Below the pieces are notes generated by a model that worked only from the letters and a program-made list of their open reading frames with translations, searched no databases and was not told the origin of the DNA. Shown piece by piece: positions 35,802 through 44,499 of a stretch of 64,000 nt of DNA (within the stretch, counting starts at the first letter, position 1; the number at the start of each line of letters is the position of its first letter). The position numbers and the translations under genes are program-made. The DNA comes from Bacillota bacterium (GTDB taxonomy: Bacteria > Bacillota > Desulfotomaculia > Desulfotomaculales > Desulforudaceae), in the NCBI GenBank assembly GCA_040757205.1, contig JBFLXL010000001.1, forward strand, positions 62,001 through 126,000, read 5' to 3'.

Positions 35802-37880
35802 TTGACGGCAGACGGAGAACACCGTTTCCACGAACCCCGCCTGCTGCGCCGCCTGGCGGGGCTCTACGGCGTCCAGACCGGCTACCACGGTATGACCGGC
35901 CGCTACGAGGCGGCGGGGCCGGAAGCGCTGCTGGCGGTGTTGGCGGCGCTGGGGGCGCCGGTGACCGGGTTTGCCGACCTGCACGACGCTGTGCGGGGCC
36001 GCCGGCAGGCCGTGTGGCGCCGCTTGTGCGAGCCGGTGGTGGCCGGTTGGGCCGGGGAGCAAATCTCCATGCACTTGCGCCTGCCCACCCGGGGGGCGGA
36101 GGGCCCTTTCCACTGCCGCCTGGAACTGGAGGGCGGGGAAACCCGGCACTGGTCGGGCGACCTCGGCCGCCTGCGGGTGCTGCGCAGCGTGACCGTGGAA
36201 GGCATGAGCTACGTAATCAGGAAGCTGATCTTACCTGCGGGGCTGCCCTGGGGCTACCACCGGCTGACGCTGGTTCTTCCGGCCGGAGTCTGGGAGGCCC
36301 TGGTTATCGTCGCTCCGCGCGAGGCCTATCTGCCGCCGGATGAAGAGGCCGGCCGGGCCTGGGGGGTTTTTCTCCCGCTGTACGCGCTCCATTCGGCGCG
36401 GACCTGGGGCGCCGGCGACCTGGGCGTCCTGGAGGCGCTGTTGAGTTGGGTGCGGGCGGCCGGGGGCGGGCTGGTCGGCACTTTGCCGCTTTTGCCCGCC
36501 TTTTTGGACGAGCCCTTCGACCCGAGCCCCTATGCCCCGGTGAGCCGCCTCTTTTGGAACGAGTTCTACCTGGATATCGGGCGGGTGCCGGAGTTGGAGC
36601 GCTGCCCCGAAGCTCAGGAACTGGCCGCGTCGCCCGTGTTCCGGGAAGAGATCGAAGACCTGCGGGCCGCGCCGCTGGTGGACTACCGCCGTGGGATGGC
36701 GGTGCGGCGCCGGGTGTTGGCGCTGCTGGCGCGCTCTTGTTTTGACGGCGAGTCCGGCCGGCACGAGGCCCTGTGGCGCTGGGCGCGGGCGCGCCCCGCG
36801 GCGCGGGACTACGCCCGGTTCCGGGCCGTGGCCGAGCGGCGGCGCGCCGGCTGGCCGGCGTGGCCCGAGCGGATGCGGGGGGGCGCCCTGCAGGAGGGGG
36901 ACTGCGACCCGGAGGCGGAGCGCTACCACCTGTATGTGCAGTGGCTGGTCCACGAACAGGTCGAGAGCCTTGCGGCCCGGACCGGAAAGGCGGGCTCGGG
37001 GTTGTACCTGGACCTGCCGCTGGGGGTGCACGGCGGCGGGTACGACACCTGGCGCGAACGGGAAGCGTTCGCCCTGGACGCGAGCGGCGGGGCGCCGCCG
37101 GACGCGTTTTTCACCGCGGGTCAGGACTGGGGTTTTCCGCCCCTGCATCCGGAGCGGATCCGGGAGCAGGGCTACCGTTACTATATCGCGAGCCTGCGCC
37201 ACCATCTGCGGCCGGCGGGTGTGTTGCGGATCGACCACGTGATGGGGATGCACCGGCTCTTCTGGGTGCCCCGGGGGATGGGGGCCGAAAACGGGGTGTA
37301 CGTGCGCTACCGGGCCCGGGAGTTCTACGCGGTGCTGTCTCTGGAATCGCACCGGCACCGGGCGCTCATCGTCGGCGAAGACCTGGGGGTGGTGCCCGGC
37401 TACGTGCGCCAAGCGATGGCGCGGCACCGGGTGCAGCGGATGTACGTGTTGCCTTTCGAGCACACCCCGGAGTCCCGCCGCCGGTTCAACCCCGTGCCGG
37501 CGGACTCGCTGGCCGTGCTGAACACGCACGACATGCCGCCTTTCGCCGGTGACTGGTGCCGGAAGGAGAGCGCGGAGCAGGTGGCCTTTAGCCTTTCGTT
37601 GCACCACCAGGGTTGTCCGATGGTGGCCCCGGAAGAGCCGGGGGCGGTGGTGCGCGCCTGCCTGGCCACCCTGGCGGCGAGCCGCGCCCGGATTCTTCTG
37701 GTCAACCTGGAGGACCTTTGGCTGGAGCCAGAGTGCCAGAACGTGCCCGGCACGGGCGCGGAGCGCGGCAACTGGCGGCGCAAGGCGCGCTACTCTTTCG
37801 AGGAGTTCAGCCGGGACCCCGGGGTCCTGGAACTACTCAAGGAGATCAATGCGTTGCGGAACAGGGGTTGGCCGCGCTGA
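35802..37880 (+). CDS. malQ: 4-alpha-glucanotransferase (amylomaltase, GH77)
   Basis: 692 residues. MalQ moves alpha-1,4-glucan segments between maltodextrins. GH77 residues are in place: nucleophile D478 (VLRIDHVMGMHRLFWVP), acid/base E526 (VGEDLGVVP) and D577 (NTHDMPPFAGDW); the family opening SARTWGAGDLG is also present. An extra N-terminal region of about 190 residues, as in E. coli-type MalQ, probably holds a beta-sandwich. TTG 35802 is chosen because ATAGGAG ends 9 bases before it; an in-frame TTG at 35793 is too close. Very GC-rich codon usage. It lies between tRNA genes that all face the other way. Confidence 0.92.
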   Translation: MTADGEHRFHEPRLLRRLAGLYGVQTGYHGMTGRYEAAGPEALLAVLAALGAPVTGFADLHDAVRGRRQAVWRRLCEPVVAGWAGEQISMHLRLPTRGAEGPFHCRLELEGGETRHWSGDLGRLRVLRSVTVEGMSYVIRKLILPAGLPWGYHRLTLVLPAGVWEALVIVAPREAYLPPDEEAGRAWGVFLPLYALHSARTWGAGDLGVLEALLSWVRAAGGGLVGTLPLLPAFLDEPFDPSPYAPVSRLFWNEFYLDIGRVPELERCPEAQELAASPVFREEIEDLRAAPLVDYRRGMAVRRRVLALLARSCFDGESGRHEALWRWARARPAARDYARFRAVAERRRAGWPAWPERMRGGALQEGDCDPEAERYHLYVQWLVHEQVESLAARTGKAGSGLYLDLPLGVHGGGYDTWREREAFALDASGGAPPDAFFTAGQDWGFPPLHPERIREQGYRYYIASLRHHLRPAGVLRIDHVMGMHRLFWVPRGMGAENGVYVRYRAREFYAVLSLESHRHRALIVGEDLGVVPGYVRQAMARHRVQRMYVLPFEHTPESRRRFNPVPADSLAVLNTHDMPPFAGDWCRKESAEQVAFSLSLHHQGCPMVAPEEPGAVVRACLATLAASRARILLVNLEDLWLEPECQNVPGTGAERGNWRRKARYSFEEFSRDPGVLELLKEINALRNRGWPR

Positions 37881-38105
37881 CCGGGGTCCGAGGTCAGGGC
37901 TCGTCTGTTGGCTAAAATCTCCGGATTGGGCCCATCCTCCTCAAACGGGCCGGGGAGAAAAGGAACCAGCGGTCCAGGTGCCGAATCATGTGGCCGGTAT
38001 TCAAAGCCGAATGCGACAGCAAAAATGGGAGTGGTTGTTTAACGCCGCACGCAAGCTATCCGGAACGCCTGGATAAGCTCTACTAAGGAAAGCAAATGGT
38101 ATTAG
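37881..38105. other. Gap between malQ and tRNA-Pro
   Basis: About 225 bases, no gene seen. An imperfect hairpin (AGCTATCC ... GGATAAGCT near 38054-38080) could end the malQ transcript but has no T-run. Confidence 0.35.
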
Positions 38106-38183
38106 TGGTCGGGATGGGGAGATTTGAACTCCCGGCCTCCTGCTCCCAAGGCAGGCGCGCTGACCAAGCTGCGCCACATCCCG
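38106..38183 (-). tRNA. tRNA-Pro (TGG anticodon)
   Basis: The minus strand begins CGGGATGTGGCGCAGCTTGG. Acceptor CGGGATG/CATCCCG; anticodon stem CCTGC/GCAGG with loop CTTGGGA, so TGG (reads CCA). T-arm GAGTTCAAATCTC. CCA is encoded. Confidence 0.95.
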
Positions 38184-38216
38184 CGACCGTCTAAACCTTA
38201 CTGAACAGTATGCTTG

Positions 38217-38246
38217 ATTATAGCACGCGGGAATAGCGGCCGGCAA
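38217..38246 (-). promoter_or_regulatory. tRNA-Pro promoter
   Basis: Minus strand: TTGCCG (38246-38241), 18-bp spacer, TATAAT (38222-38217), again with TGC directly before the -10 as at the other two tRNA promoters. Confidence 0.7.
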
Positions 38247-38371
38247 GAATTTACGCCCGTGCGCAGGATTGCCCGCCCCGCCTCAATGACAGCCCAGTTG
38301 CCGAAATATCTTGGCAAAAAGTTTTTGCGGCGGTTCATACTGGATGTCCCTGACTTGGTTTGCCGCCGGTG

Positions 38372-38380
38372 TGGTATACT
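38372..38380 (+). promoter_or_regulatory. Extended -10 promoter for the phasin-like gene
   Basis: TGG-TATACT (38372-38380), 40 bases before the GTG start. The -35 side (TGACTT, 18 bp away) is weak. Confidence 0.5.
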
Positions 38381-38420
38381 TTGAAGTACAGAATAACCTG
38401 GTAAAAGGGGGTGCGCGTTA

Positions 38421-38780
38421 GTGCTGACCACGACCATGCGCAAGATGATGCTGATGGGTATCGGGGCTCTGTCGCTGACCAAGGAGCGGACGGAACAGCT
38501 GGTCAAGGAGTTGACCGAGAAGGGGGATGTCAACCAGGCGGAAGCCAAGTCTTTCGTGAGTGAACTCGTGCGCCGGGGGGAACGGGAACGCCTGACCATG
38601 AAGAAGGTGGTCCGGGGCGAGATGATGAAGCTGCGCGAGGACATGGGCGTCCTGAATAAGCGCGATTTCGCCAGGATGGAAGCGCGCCTGAAGCGCATCG
38701 AGGAACACTTGAACCTGCCGGCGGCCGTCACGGAAGAGCCGGAGCAACAAGCCCCGCCGGAAAGCAACCGGCCTACCTAA
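38421..38780 (+). CDS. Phasin-like coiled protein
   Basis: 119 residues, all helical: MRKMMLMGIGALSLTKERTEQLVKELTEKGDVNQAEAKSFVSELVRRGERER... with a long amphipathic coil (MEARLKRIEEHLNLP) and a disordered Pro/Glu tail. This pattern occurs in short phasin / PhaF-like proteins common in Firmicutes without polyhydroxyalkanoate genes, where the function is unknown. The GTG start follows AAGGGGGTG; an in-frame ATG at 38436 is possible. It stands alone with its own promoter. Confidence 0.7.
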   Translation: MLTTTMRKMMLMGIGALSLTKERTEQLVKELTEKGDVNQAEAKSFVSELVRRGERERLTMKKVVRGEMMKLREDMGVLNKRDFARMEARLKRIEEHLNLPAAVTEEPEQQAPPESNRPT

Positions 38781-38796
38781 AGAACCGGCATATTGG

Positions 38797-38847
38797 GGAC
38801 CATCCTCCGAGTATAGTATTGTATCAACCCCACAGGAGGATGGTTCC
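38797..38847 (+). promoter_or_regulatory. Inverted repeat that can hide a ribosome site
   Basis: GGACCATCCTCC (38797-38808) is complementary to GGAGGATGGTTCC (38835-38847) apart from one bulged T. The right arm is the Shine-Dalgarno sequence and ends at the ATG of the next gene. If transcribed together they would form a 12-bp hairpin with a 26-base loop that closes the ribosome site. Confidence 0.6.
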
Positions 38848-39978
38848 ATGTTTGTGCGGGGCTTTGGGATCCTGATCGCCTTTTGCGTGGCGCTACTATT
38901 GCCGCCCGTGGGCACGGCCCAAGAGGCCGAGCCCCAGGAAAAGCCGCGGTACACGCGCCAGATGCTGGTGATCGTGATCGACGGTCTGCAGGCCGACGCG
39001 CTGCAGAAGGCGCAGGCGCCCAACATCAACGGGGTGGCCGCCTCGGGTGTCCGCATCAACGATGGCATCCCGGTCTGGCCGGGGGGGCTGGAGGCCGCCG
39101 CCGCTTCGATCCTTACCGGGACCGCCTCGGAGGCCAACCAGTTTCTCCAGCCGGGTGACAAGCCGAAACAACCGACGCTATTTGAACTCATCCGGGCGAG
39201 CAATCTCGCCGGGGGGTTTTTCGACGCCTCCGGGCGGCTCGACGGTCTGGCCGCCAACGCGAACTACCACCTGAACATCAAGGGCGACGACCAACTGGTC
39301 GCGGCTGCCGTCAAGGAGATGGAGGCCAAAAAACCGTACTTGAGCGTGGTGGTGCTCGCCGACGCTAGACAGGCCCTGGAGACGTCGGGGCGGAGCAGCC
39401 ACGAATACCACCGCGCGGTTACAAACGCCGATAACGTGGTGGGACGCTTGCTCCACCTCCTGCACCAGCAGGGAACATACGAGCAGACTCTGATCGTGAT
39501 CACCGGCACCGACGGGGAGCCGCCCCTGATTGTGAAGGGTGTACAGTTCAAAGGTGGTGTGGTCCTGCCGCCGGCGGGCCTGCTGGACATCGCGCCCACT
39601 CTGGCCTATATCCTGAACCTCAAAATCCCGGCTCCGGACGGATTGGTGCTCTGGAACGCTTTTGAGCCCGGCTCGCTCCAAAACGGGTTCTACTTGCTGG
39701 ATCAGCGGATCAGGGAGCTGAGCAGGGTACAGGCCGAGTCGCAGCGGGCCATTCACCGGCTGTGGGACGAAGGCGAAAAGGTACGCGCAGAGCGGCAGGA
39801 GCTGGAGGCCAAAGAGGCGGGCATCACCCAGGCGATCCGGGAACGCGACCGGGAAATCGCGCGCCTGGAGACGTCGGTCAGTCTCCACCGGTACCTGATC
39901 GGCCTACTGGTGGTGCTCTTCGGCGTCGGTTACCTGGTTGAATACCGCATTCTAAAGAAACGGTTCCTCATGTTCTAA
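38848..39978 (+). CDS. Secreted membrane-anchored alkaline-phosphatase-superfamily-like protein
   Basis: 376 residues. A signal peptide (FVRGFGILIAFCVALLLPPVGTAQ) leads to an extracellular domain like the phosphodiesterase/sulfatase superfamily (MLVIVIDGLQADALQKAQAPNINGVAASGVRINDG...AASILTGTASEANQF...LLDIAPTLAYILNL). A coiled coil (residues about 285-345, Arg/Glu-rich) and a C-terminal membrane helix (YLIGLLVVLFGVGYLVEY) follow. One Asp of the metal site is present, but the usual SDHG-type ligands are replaced by ITGTDGEPPL, so it may lack catalytic activity. Very strong ribosome site CAGGAGGATGG, inside a hairpin. Confidence 0.72.
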   Translation: MFVRGFGILIAFCVALLLPPVGTAQEAEPQEKPRYTRQMLVIVIDGLQADALQKAQAPNINGVAASGVRINDGIPVWPGGLEAAAASILTGTASEANQFLQPGDKPKQPTLFELIRASNLAGGFFDASGRLDGLAANANYHLNIKGDDQLVAAAVKEMEAKKPYLSVVVLADARQALETSGRSSHEYHRAVTNADNVVGRLLHLLHQQGTYEQTLIVITGTDGEPPLIVKGVQFKGGVVLPPAGLLDIAPTLAYILNLKIPAPDGLVLWNAFEPGSLQNGFYLLDQRIRELSRVQAESQRAIHRLWDEGEKVRAERQELEAKEAGITQAIRERDREIARLETSVSLHRYLIGLLVVLFGVGYLVEYRILKKRFLMF

Positions 39979-40083
39979 CGGGTTGGCCGGACACGATTGG
40001 AATGACAGATCGACTGGACGGCAGGCACCCTCCAACGAGGGTGAAGTTCTGACGGGTTGGCCGGAAACGATAGGAATGACAGA
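39972..40083. repeat. Repeat-spacer-repeat B after the phosphatase-like gene
   Basis: 39972-40009 and 40046-40083 match at 35 of 38 positions (core ACGGGTTGGCCGGA, then GGAATGACAGA). The 36-bp spacer contains a small perfect hairpin (CACCCTC-CAAC-GAGGGTG). The left copy includes the stop codon of the upstream gene. Confidence 0.9.
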
Positions 40084-40111
40084 GGGGGCCCCTGGTGCAC
40101 GGGGGCCCCTC
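40082..40111 (+). terminator. Strong hairpin, possible terminator
   Basis: GAGGGGGCCCC, 8-base loop, GGGGGCCCCTC: 11-bp stem with one mismatch, touching the right copy of repeat B. No T-run follows, so its role as terminator is uncertain. Confidence 0.5.
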
Positions 40112-40226
40112 TCCACTGAGCCTGCCCCGTTCCCCAACGGACCCGCCGCAGCGTTAGCGCGAGCGGCACTGACGCATGCCTCTGAGGGGCCGTGCCACAG
40201 CCAGAGTTCCAGCGCGAGCAGGGTAC
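40112..40226. other. Rest of the gap before the CODH/ACS promoter
   Basis: No gene or repeat is recognised between the hairpin at 40082-40111 and the promoter at 40227. Confidence 0.4.
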
Positions 40227-40255
40227 TTGCCATCAGGGCACGAAATAGTTACAAT
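40227..40255 (+). promoter_or_regulatory. Promoter of the CODH/ACS operon
   Basis: TTGCCA (40227-40232), 17-bp spacer, TACAAT (40250-40255), about 70 bases before cooS. The leader is short and no riboswitch is recognised. Confidence 0.7.
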
Positions 40256-40325
40256 CTTTGCGTCGATATCGCACGCCCGTGAATAACCCTGGTTACAAAC
40301 ACCGGGCTGGGGAGTTGAACCATTG

Positions 40326-42212
40326 ATGGACGAACCGTTGGCCTCCGGCAAGATAAGCACCGCCCTGGACCGGGCCCGCGAAATCAAACCCTGTCCGCTC
40401 GGGGCTGGCGGGACCTGCTGTCGGGTCTGCGCCATGGGGCCCTGCCGGGTAACGGAAACAGGAAAGGGGGCCCGGGTGGGGGTGTGCGGGGCGACACCGG
40501 ACACCATCGCCGCCCGCAACCTCTGCCGGATGATCGCCGCAGGCACGGCGGCCCACTCCGACCACGCGCGGGAGGTGGTCGAGACGTTCTGCGCGGCGGC
40601 CCGGGGGACGGCTCCCGGTTTTGAGCTCCGGGACCGGGAGAAGCTCGCGCGCCTGGCGGCCCAACTCGGCTGCGACCAGGCGGGAGACCCGTACGCGCTG
40701 GCGCGGGAGGTGGGCCGACTGCTTCTCGGGGAATTCGGCCGGCAGGACGGGGAGTTGGCGCCGGCCGCACTCGCGCCGACCCGGCGGTTGGAGCGGTGGC
40801 GCCGCCTCGGGGTGGTGCCGCGCGGCATCGACCGGGAGGTGGTGGAGACCCTGCACCGGACCCACATGGGGGTGGACCAGGAGGCGGGACACCTGCTGCG
40901 CCAGGGGACCCGCACCGCCCTGGCGGACGGCTGGGGCGGCTCGATGATCGCGTGCGCCGTCCAGGACGTCCCGCTCGGGACTCCCCGGCCGGTGCGCTCC
41001 CGGGTGGACCTGGGGGTGTTAAAGCCGGACTTTGTGAATGTCGTGGTCCACGGCCACGAGCCGCTTTTGCCGGAAGTGCTGGTGCGATTGGCCGGGGACG
41101 GGGAGATCACCGCCCGCGCCCGCGCGGTGGGGGCGGCCGGGGTCAACATCGCCGGGATGTGCTGCACGGCCAATGAACTCCTGATGCGCCACGGCGCGCC
41201 GGTCGCCGGCCATTTTCTGCAGCGGGAGCTGGCGATCCTCACCGGGGCCGTGGAACTGATGCTGGTGGACGTGCAGTGCGTGATGCAGGGACTGACGGCG
41301 GTGGCCGCCTGCCACCACACCCGGCTGGTGACCACTTCGGCGAAGGCCCGGATCAAGGGCGTGCGCCACGCGGCGTTTACGCCCCAGACCGCGCTTGATG
41401 CCGCCCGGGAACTGCTTTATGCGGCGATCGACAACTTCCCGCACCGCCGGCGGGTGGACATCCCGCCGCAGGCCGTAGAACTGGTGGCCGGCTTCGGGCC
41501 GGAGAGCGTCCGCTACGCCCTGGGGGGCCGTTTCCGCGGTTCCTACCGGGTGTTGAACGAGAACATCATCAGCGGGCGGGTGCGGGGGGTGGCGGCGGTG
41601 GTGGGCTGCACCAACCCGCGGGCCGCGTCCGGGGCGAGCCACGGGGTGCTGGTGCGGGAACTCCTGGCCAACGACGTGCTGGTGCTGGTCACCGGGTGCG
41701 CGGCGCTGGCTTGCGCCCGGGAGGGGTTGCTGGTGCCGGAGGCGGCCGCCGGCGCCGGCCCGGGCTTGCGCGAGGTCTGCGAGGCATTGGGGATTCCGCC
41801 GGTGCTGCACTGCGGCTCGTGCGTGGACAACAGCCGGATTCTTCTCATGGCGGCCGAGATGGTCCGCGAGGGCGGCCTTGGGGACGACCTTTCCGACCTG
41901 CCGGTGGCCGGCTGCGCTCCCGAGTGGATGAGAGAGAAGGCGCTGGCCATCGGGCAGCACTTCGTCGGCAGCGGGATTTCCGTCGGCCTGGGCGTGTACT
42001 TCCCGGGGGCGGACAGCAAGGAGTCCGCCGCCGAGGTATTTGGGGGGCTGGCGGAAGACTACGGCGCGGCCTGGTTTTTCGAGCCCGACCCCGAGTTGCT
42101 GGCCCGAAGGATCCTGGCCCACATCGACGGGAAACGGCGCGCCCTGGGCATTGAGGACCGGCGGGAGCGGGTGCTCTACGACATGGAGATGAGGAGGCGT
42201 CTCGATGTCTAG
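40326..42212 (+). CDS. cooS: Carbon monoxide dehydrogenase catalytic subunit
   Basis: 628 residues, full length. It interconverts CO2 and CO and passes CO to the acetyl-CoA synthase. The N-terminal cysteines for the B and D clusters are present (KPCPLGAGGTCCRVCAMGPCRV). C-cluster ligands are conserved: His242 (VVHGHEP), the MCCTANE cysteines (279/280), DVQCVMQG, VGCTNPR, VTGCAALACA, HCGSCVDNSR and AGCAPEWM. The ATG at 40326 is used (a TTG directly before it is possible), with GGGGAG upstream. It overlaps acsB by 8 bases. The place ahead of acsB marks it as the acetogenic-type AcsA rather than a stand-alone CO oxidiser. Confidence 0.96.
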   Translation: MDEPLASGKISTALDRAREIKPCPLGAGGTCCRVCAMGPCRVTETGKGARVGVCGATPDTIAARNLCRMIAAGTAAHSDHAREVVETFCAAARGTAPGFELRDREKLARLAAQLGCDQAGDPYALAREVGRLLLGEFGRQDGELAPAALAPTRRLERWRRLGVVPRGIDREVVETLHRTHMGVDQEAGHLLRQGTRTALADGWGGSMIACAVQDVPLGTPRPVRSRVDLGVLKPDFVNVVVHGHEPLLPEVLVRLAGDGEITARARAVGAAGVNIAGMCCTANELLMRHGAPVAGHFLQRELAILTGAVELMLVDVQCVMQGLTAVAACHHTRLVTTSAKARIKGVRHAAFTPQTALDAARELLYAAIDNFPHRRRVDIPPQAVELVAGFGPESVRYALGGRFRGSYRVLNENIISGRVRGVAAVVGCTNPRAASGASHGVLVRELLANDVLVLVTGCAALACAREGLLVPEAAAGAGPGLREVCEALGIPPVLHCGSCVDNSRILLMAAEMVREGGLGDDLSDLPVAGCAPEWMREKALAIGQHFVGSGISVGLGVYFPGADSKESAAEVFGGLAEDYGAAWFFEPDPELLARRILAHIDGKRRALGIEDRRERVLYDMEMRRRLDV

Positions 42213-44412
42213 GATTATTGCCGCGGCGGCCATCCGGGGTGCGGCGGGGCTGGTGGCCCGGGCCGGGGCGGACCTGACCGGGGCGCTCGCCGCCTACGGT
42301 CCCGACCAGCGGGTGGGCTTTCCGAATACCGGGTACTACTTGCCGGTTATCTACGGCATCACCGGGCGGCGGGTGGAACGGCTGGGCGACCTGGAACCGG
42401 TGCTGGAGACGGCCCGGGGGCTGGTGCCCGCCGAGCCGGCGGAGCGGGTGTGGCTGCCCTACCTGGGCGGCGCCCTGGACGCGGGGATGGCCGCGCTCTT
42501 TGCCGCCGAGACCATCGAGGCGCTGCGCTACCTGACCGCGCCGGGTGGCTGCAGCGGTGAGACGGCGCCCGCGCCGGGCGGCCTTTGGCTTGGGGCGGCG
42601 GACGACGCCGTGTTGCGGCGCCGCGGCCTGGAGTTCGTCGACGGCTCGGCGCCCGGGTTCGCCGTTTGCGTGGGGGCGGCGCCGTCGGACGAGGCGGCGG
42701 TGCGCCTGGCCCGCGAGTGCCAGGAGAAGAACCTCTATGTGTTCATGTGCGCGTCGTCCGGGGGGCGGAGCATGGCCGAACAACTGGCGGCTCGGGGGGT
42801 GCGGATGGGTTGGGAGACCCGCCTGGTGCCCTTTGGCGCCGATGTGACCGCGACCGTGTTCGCCCTCGGGTTTGCGGTGCGGGTGGCGCTTTCGTTCGGC
42901 GGGGTGGCGCCGGGGGACTACGCGCGGCTCCTGTCCTACACGACCAACCGGGTGTTCGCCTTCGTGCTCGCCCTGGGCGCGGTCGACGACGAAAAAATCG
43001 CCCACGCGGCCGGGGCGCTGAACTTCGGGTTTCCGGTGGCGGCCGACACGGACATTCCCGAAATCCTGCCGAGCGGCGTCTGTACGTATGAGCACGTGGT
43101 GGCGAACGTGCCGCCTGAGAGCCTGGTCGGGCGGGCCTGCGAGGTGCGGGGCTTAAAGATCGCCGTGAACCGGGTGCCGGTGCCCGTGGCCTTCGGCCCG
43201 GCGTTCGAGGGGGAGACCGTCCGGCGCAGGGACATGCACGTCGAGTTCGGGGGGCAGAAAGCGCCGGGTTTTGAACTGGTGCGGACCGCCGGACCGGACG
43301 CGGTCGAGGACGGGAGCATCACCCTGTCGGGGCCGGACGTGGACGCGGTCGCGGAGGGCGGTGCCCGGCCGCTGGGAATCGTGGTGGACGTCTACGGGCG
43401 CAAAATGGAACCGGACTTCGAGCCGGTGCTGGAGCGGCGCCTGCACCACTACCTGAACTACGCGCAGGGGGTCTGGCACATCGGCCAGCGGGACGCGAAC
43501 TGGGTCCGGATCAGCAAAGAAGCGTACGGGCGGGGTTTTCGGTTGCGGCACCTGGGGGACATCCTGTATGCTAAACTGAAATCCGAGTTTGCCAGCATCG
43601 TGGACCGGGTGCAGGTGCGGCTATCGACGGAGGCGGGCGAGGTGGAGGCCTGGCGCGGGGAGGCCCGGGAATACTACGCCCGGCGCGACGCCCGCCTGGC
43701 CGTGCTGAGTGACGAGAACGTCGACACTTTCTACTCGTGCACTCTCTGCCAGTCGTTCGCGCCGACGCACGTCTGCGTGGTGCTGCCGGAGCGGGTGGGA
43801 CTCTGCGGTTCGGTCAGCTGGCTCGACGCCCGGGCGGCGCACGAGATCGACCCGCACGGCTGCAACCGGCCCGTACCCAAGAAGGACGTTCTGGACGCGG
43901 CGGGCGGGGAGTGGGCGTCCTGCAACGAGTTCATCCGGACCAGCTCCCGGGGGACCATCGAGCGGGTCAAGTTCTACACGATCATGGACTCCCCGCTGAC
44001 TTCGTGCGGCTGCTTCGAGGCGATCGTGTGCATCGTGCCCGAGGGCAACGGGTTTTTGATCGTGAACCGGGAATACGCTGGGATGACTCCGGCGGGCATG
44101 CCCTTCTCCACCCTGGCGGGGAGCATCGGGGGCGGGGTGCAGACCCCGGGCTTCATGGGCGTGGGCAAGGCTTACCTCGGCTCCCGGAAATTCTTGAAGG
44201 CCGACGGGGGGCTCGCCCGGATTGTCTGGATGCCCGCCGCCTTCAGGGAACAGATGCGCCCGGTGCTCGAAAAACGGGCTGAGGAAGAGGGCCTGGGCGC
44301 GGACTTCGTGGACCGGATCGCCGACGAGACCGTCGGCACGGAGGTGGAGGCGATCCTGGCCTTCCTGGAAGAAAGGGAGCACCCGGCCTTAAGCCTTCCC
44401 CCCCTCTTTTAG
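42205..44412 (+). CDS. acsB: Acetyl-CoA synthase subunit of CODH/ACS
   Basis: 735 residues. It joins CO, the methyl group from the corrinoid protein and CoA into acetyl-CoA at the nickel A-cluster. The ligands are all here: C512, C515, C524 and C534 (SCTLCQSFAPTHVC...GLCG) for the [4Fe-4S] part, and C601-G602-C603 (TSCGCFE) for the two nickel sites. Their spacing is the same as in the Moorella enzyme. The N-terminal domain that docks CooS is present, unlike in archaeal Cdh. The ATG lies inside the end of cooS. Confidence 0.97.
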   Translation: MSRIIAAAAIRGAAGLVARAGADLTGALAAYGPDQRVGFPNTGYYLPVIYGITGRRVERLGDLEPVLETARGLVPAEPAERVWLPYLGGALDAGMAALFAAETIEALRYLTAPGGCSGETAPAPGGLWLGAADDAVLRRRGLEFVDGSAPGFAVCVGAAPSDEAAVRLARECQEKNLYVFMCASSGGRSMAEQLAARGVRMGWETRLVPFGADVTATVFALGFAVRVALSFGGVAPGDYARLLSYTTNRVFAFVLALGAVDDEKIAHAAGALNFGFPVAADTDIPEILPSGVCTYEHVVANVPPESLVGRACEVRGLKIAVNRVPVPVAFGPAFEGETVRRRDMHVEFGGQKAPGFELVRTAGPDAVEDGSITLSGPDVDAVAEGGARPLGIVVDVYGRKMEPDFEPVLERRLHHYLNYAQGVWHIGQRDANWVRISKEAYGRGFRLRHLGDILYAKLKSEFASIVDRVQVRLSTEAGEVEAWRGEAREYYARRDARLAVLSDENVDTFYSCTLCQSFAPTHVCVVLPERVGLCGSVSWLDARAAHEIDPHGCNRPVPKKDVLDAAGGEWASCNEFIRTSSRGTIERVKFYTIMDSPLTSCGCFEAIVCIVPEGNGFLIVNREYAGMTPAGMPFSTLAGSIGGGVQTPGFMGVGKAYLGSRKFLKADGGLARIVWMPAAFREQMRPVLEKRAEEEGLGADFVDRIADETVGTEVEAILAFLEEREHPALSLPPLF

Positions 44413-44426
44413 GAGCGTACGGGGGC

Positions 44427-44450
44427 AAAAAAGGGGTCAGGTCACTTTTT
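44427..44450. repeat. Short A/T-ended element in the acsB-acsC gap
   Basis: AAAAAAGGGGTCAGGTCA followed by CTTTTT: A-run and T-run around a GTCA core, resembling REP-like elements that are scattered in many bacterial genomes. It is the only copy seen in the window. It lies in the 87-base gap between acsB and acsC. Confidence 0.4.
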
Positions 44451-44499
44451 CGGGCCGGCACCGGCGGCAATACTTCGCGACAAGGGGTATCCTAAGAAC

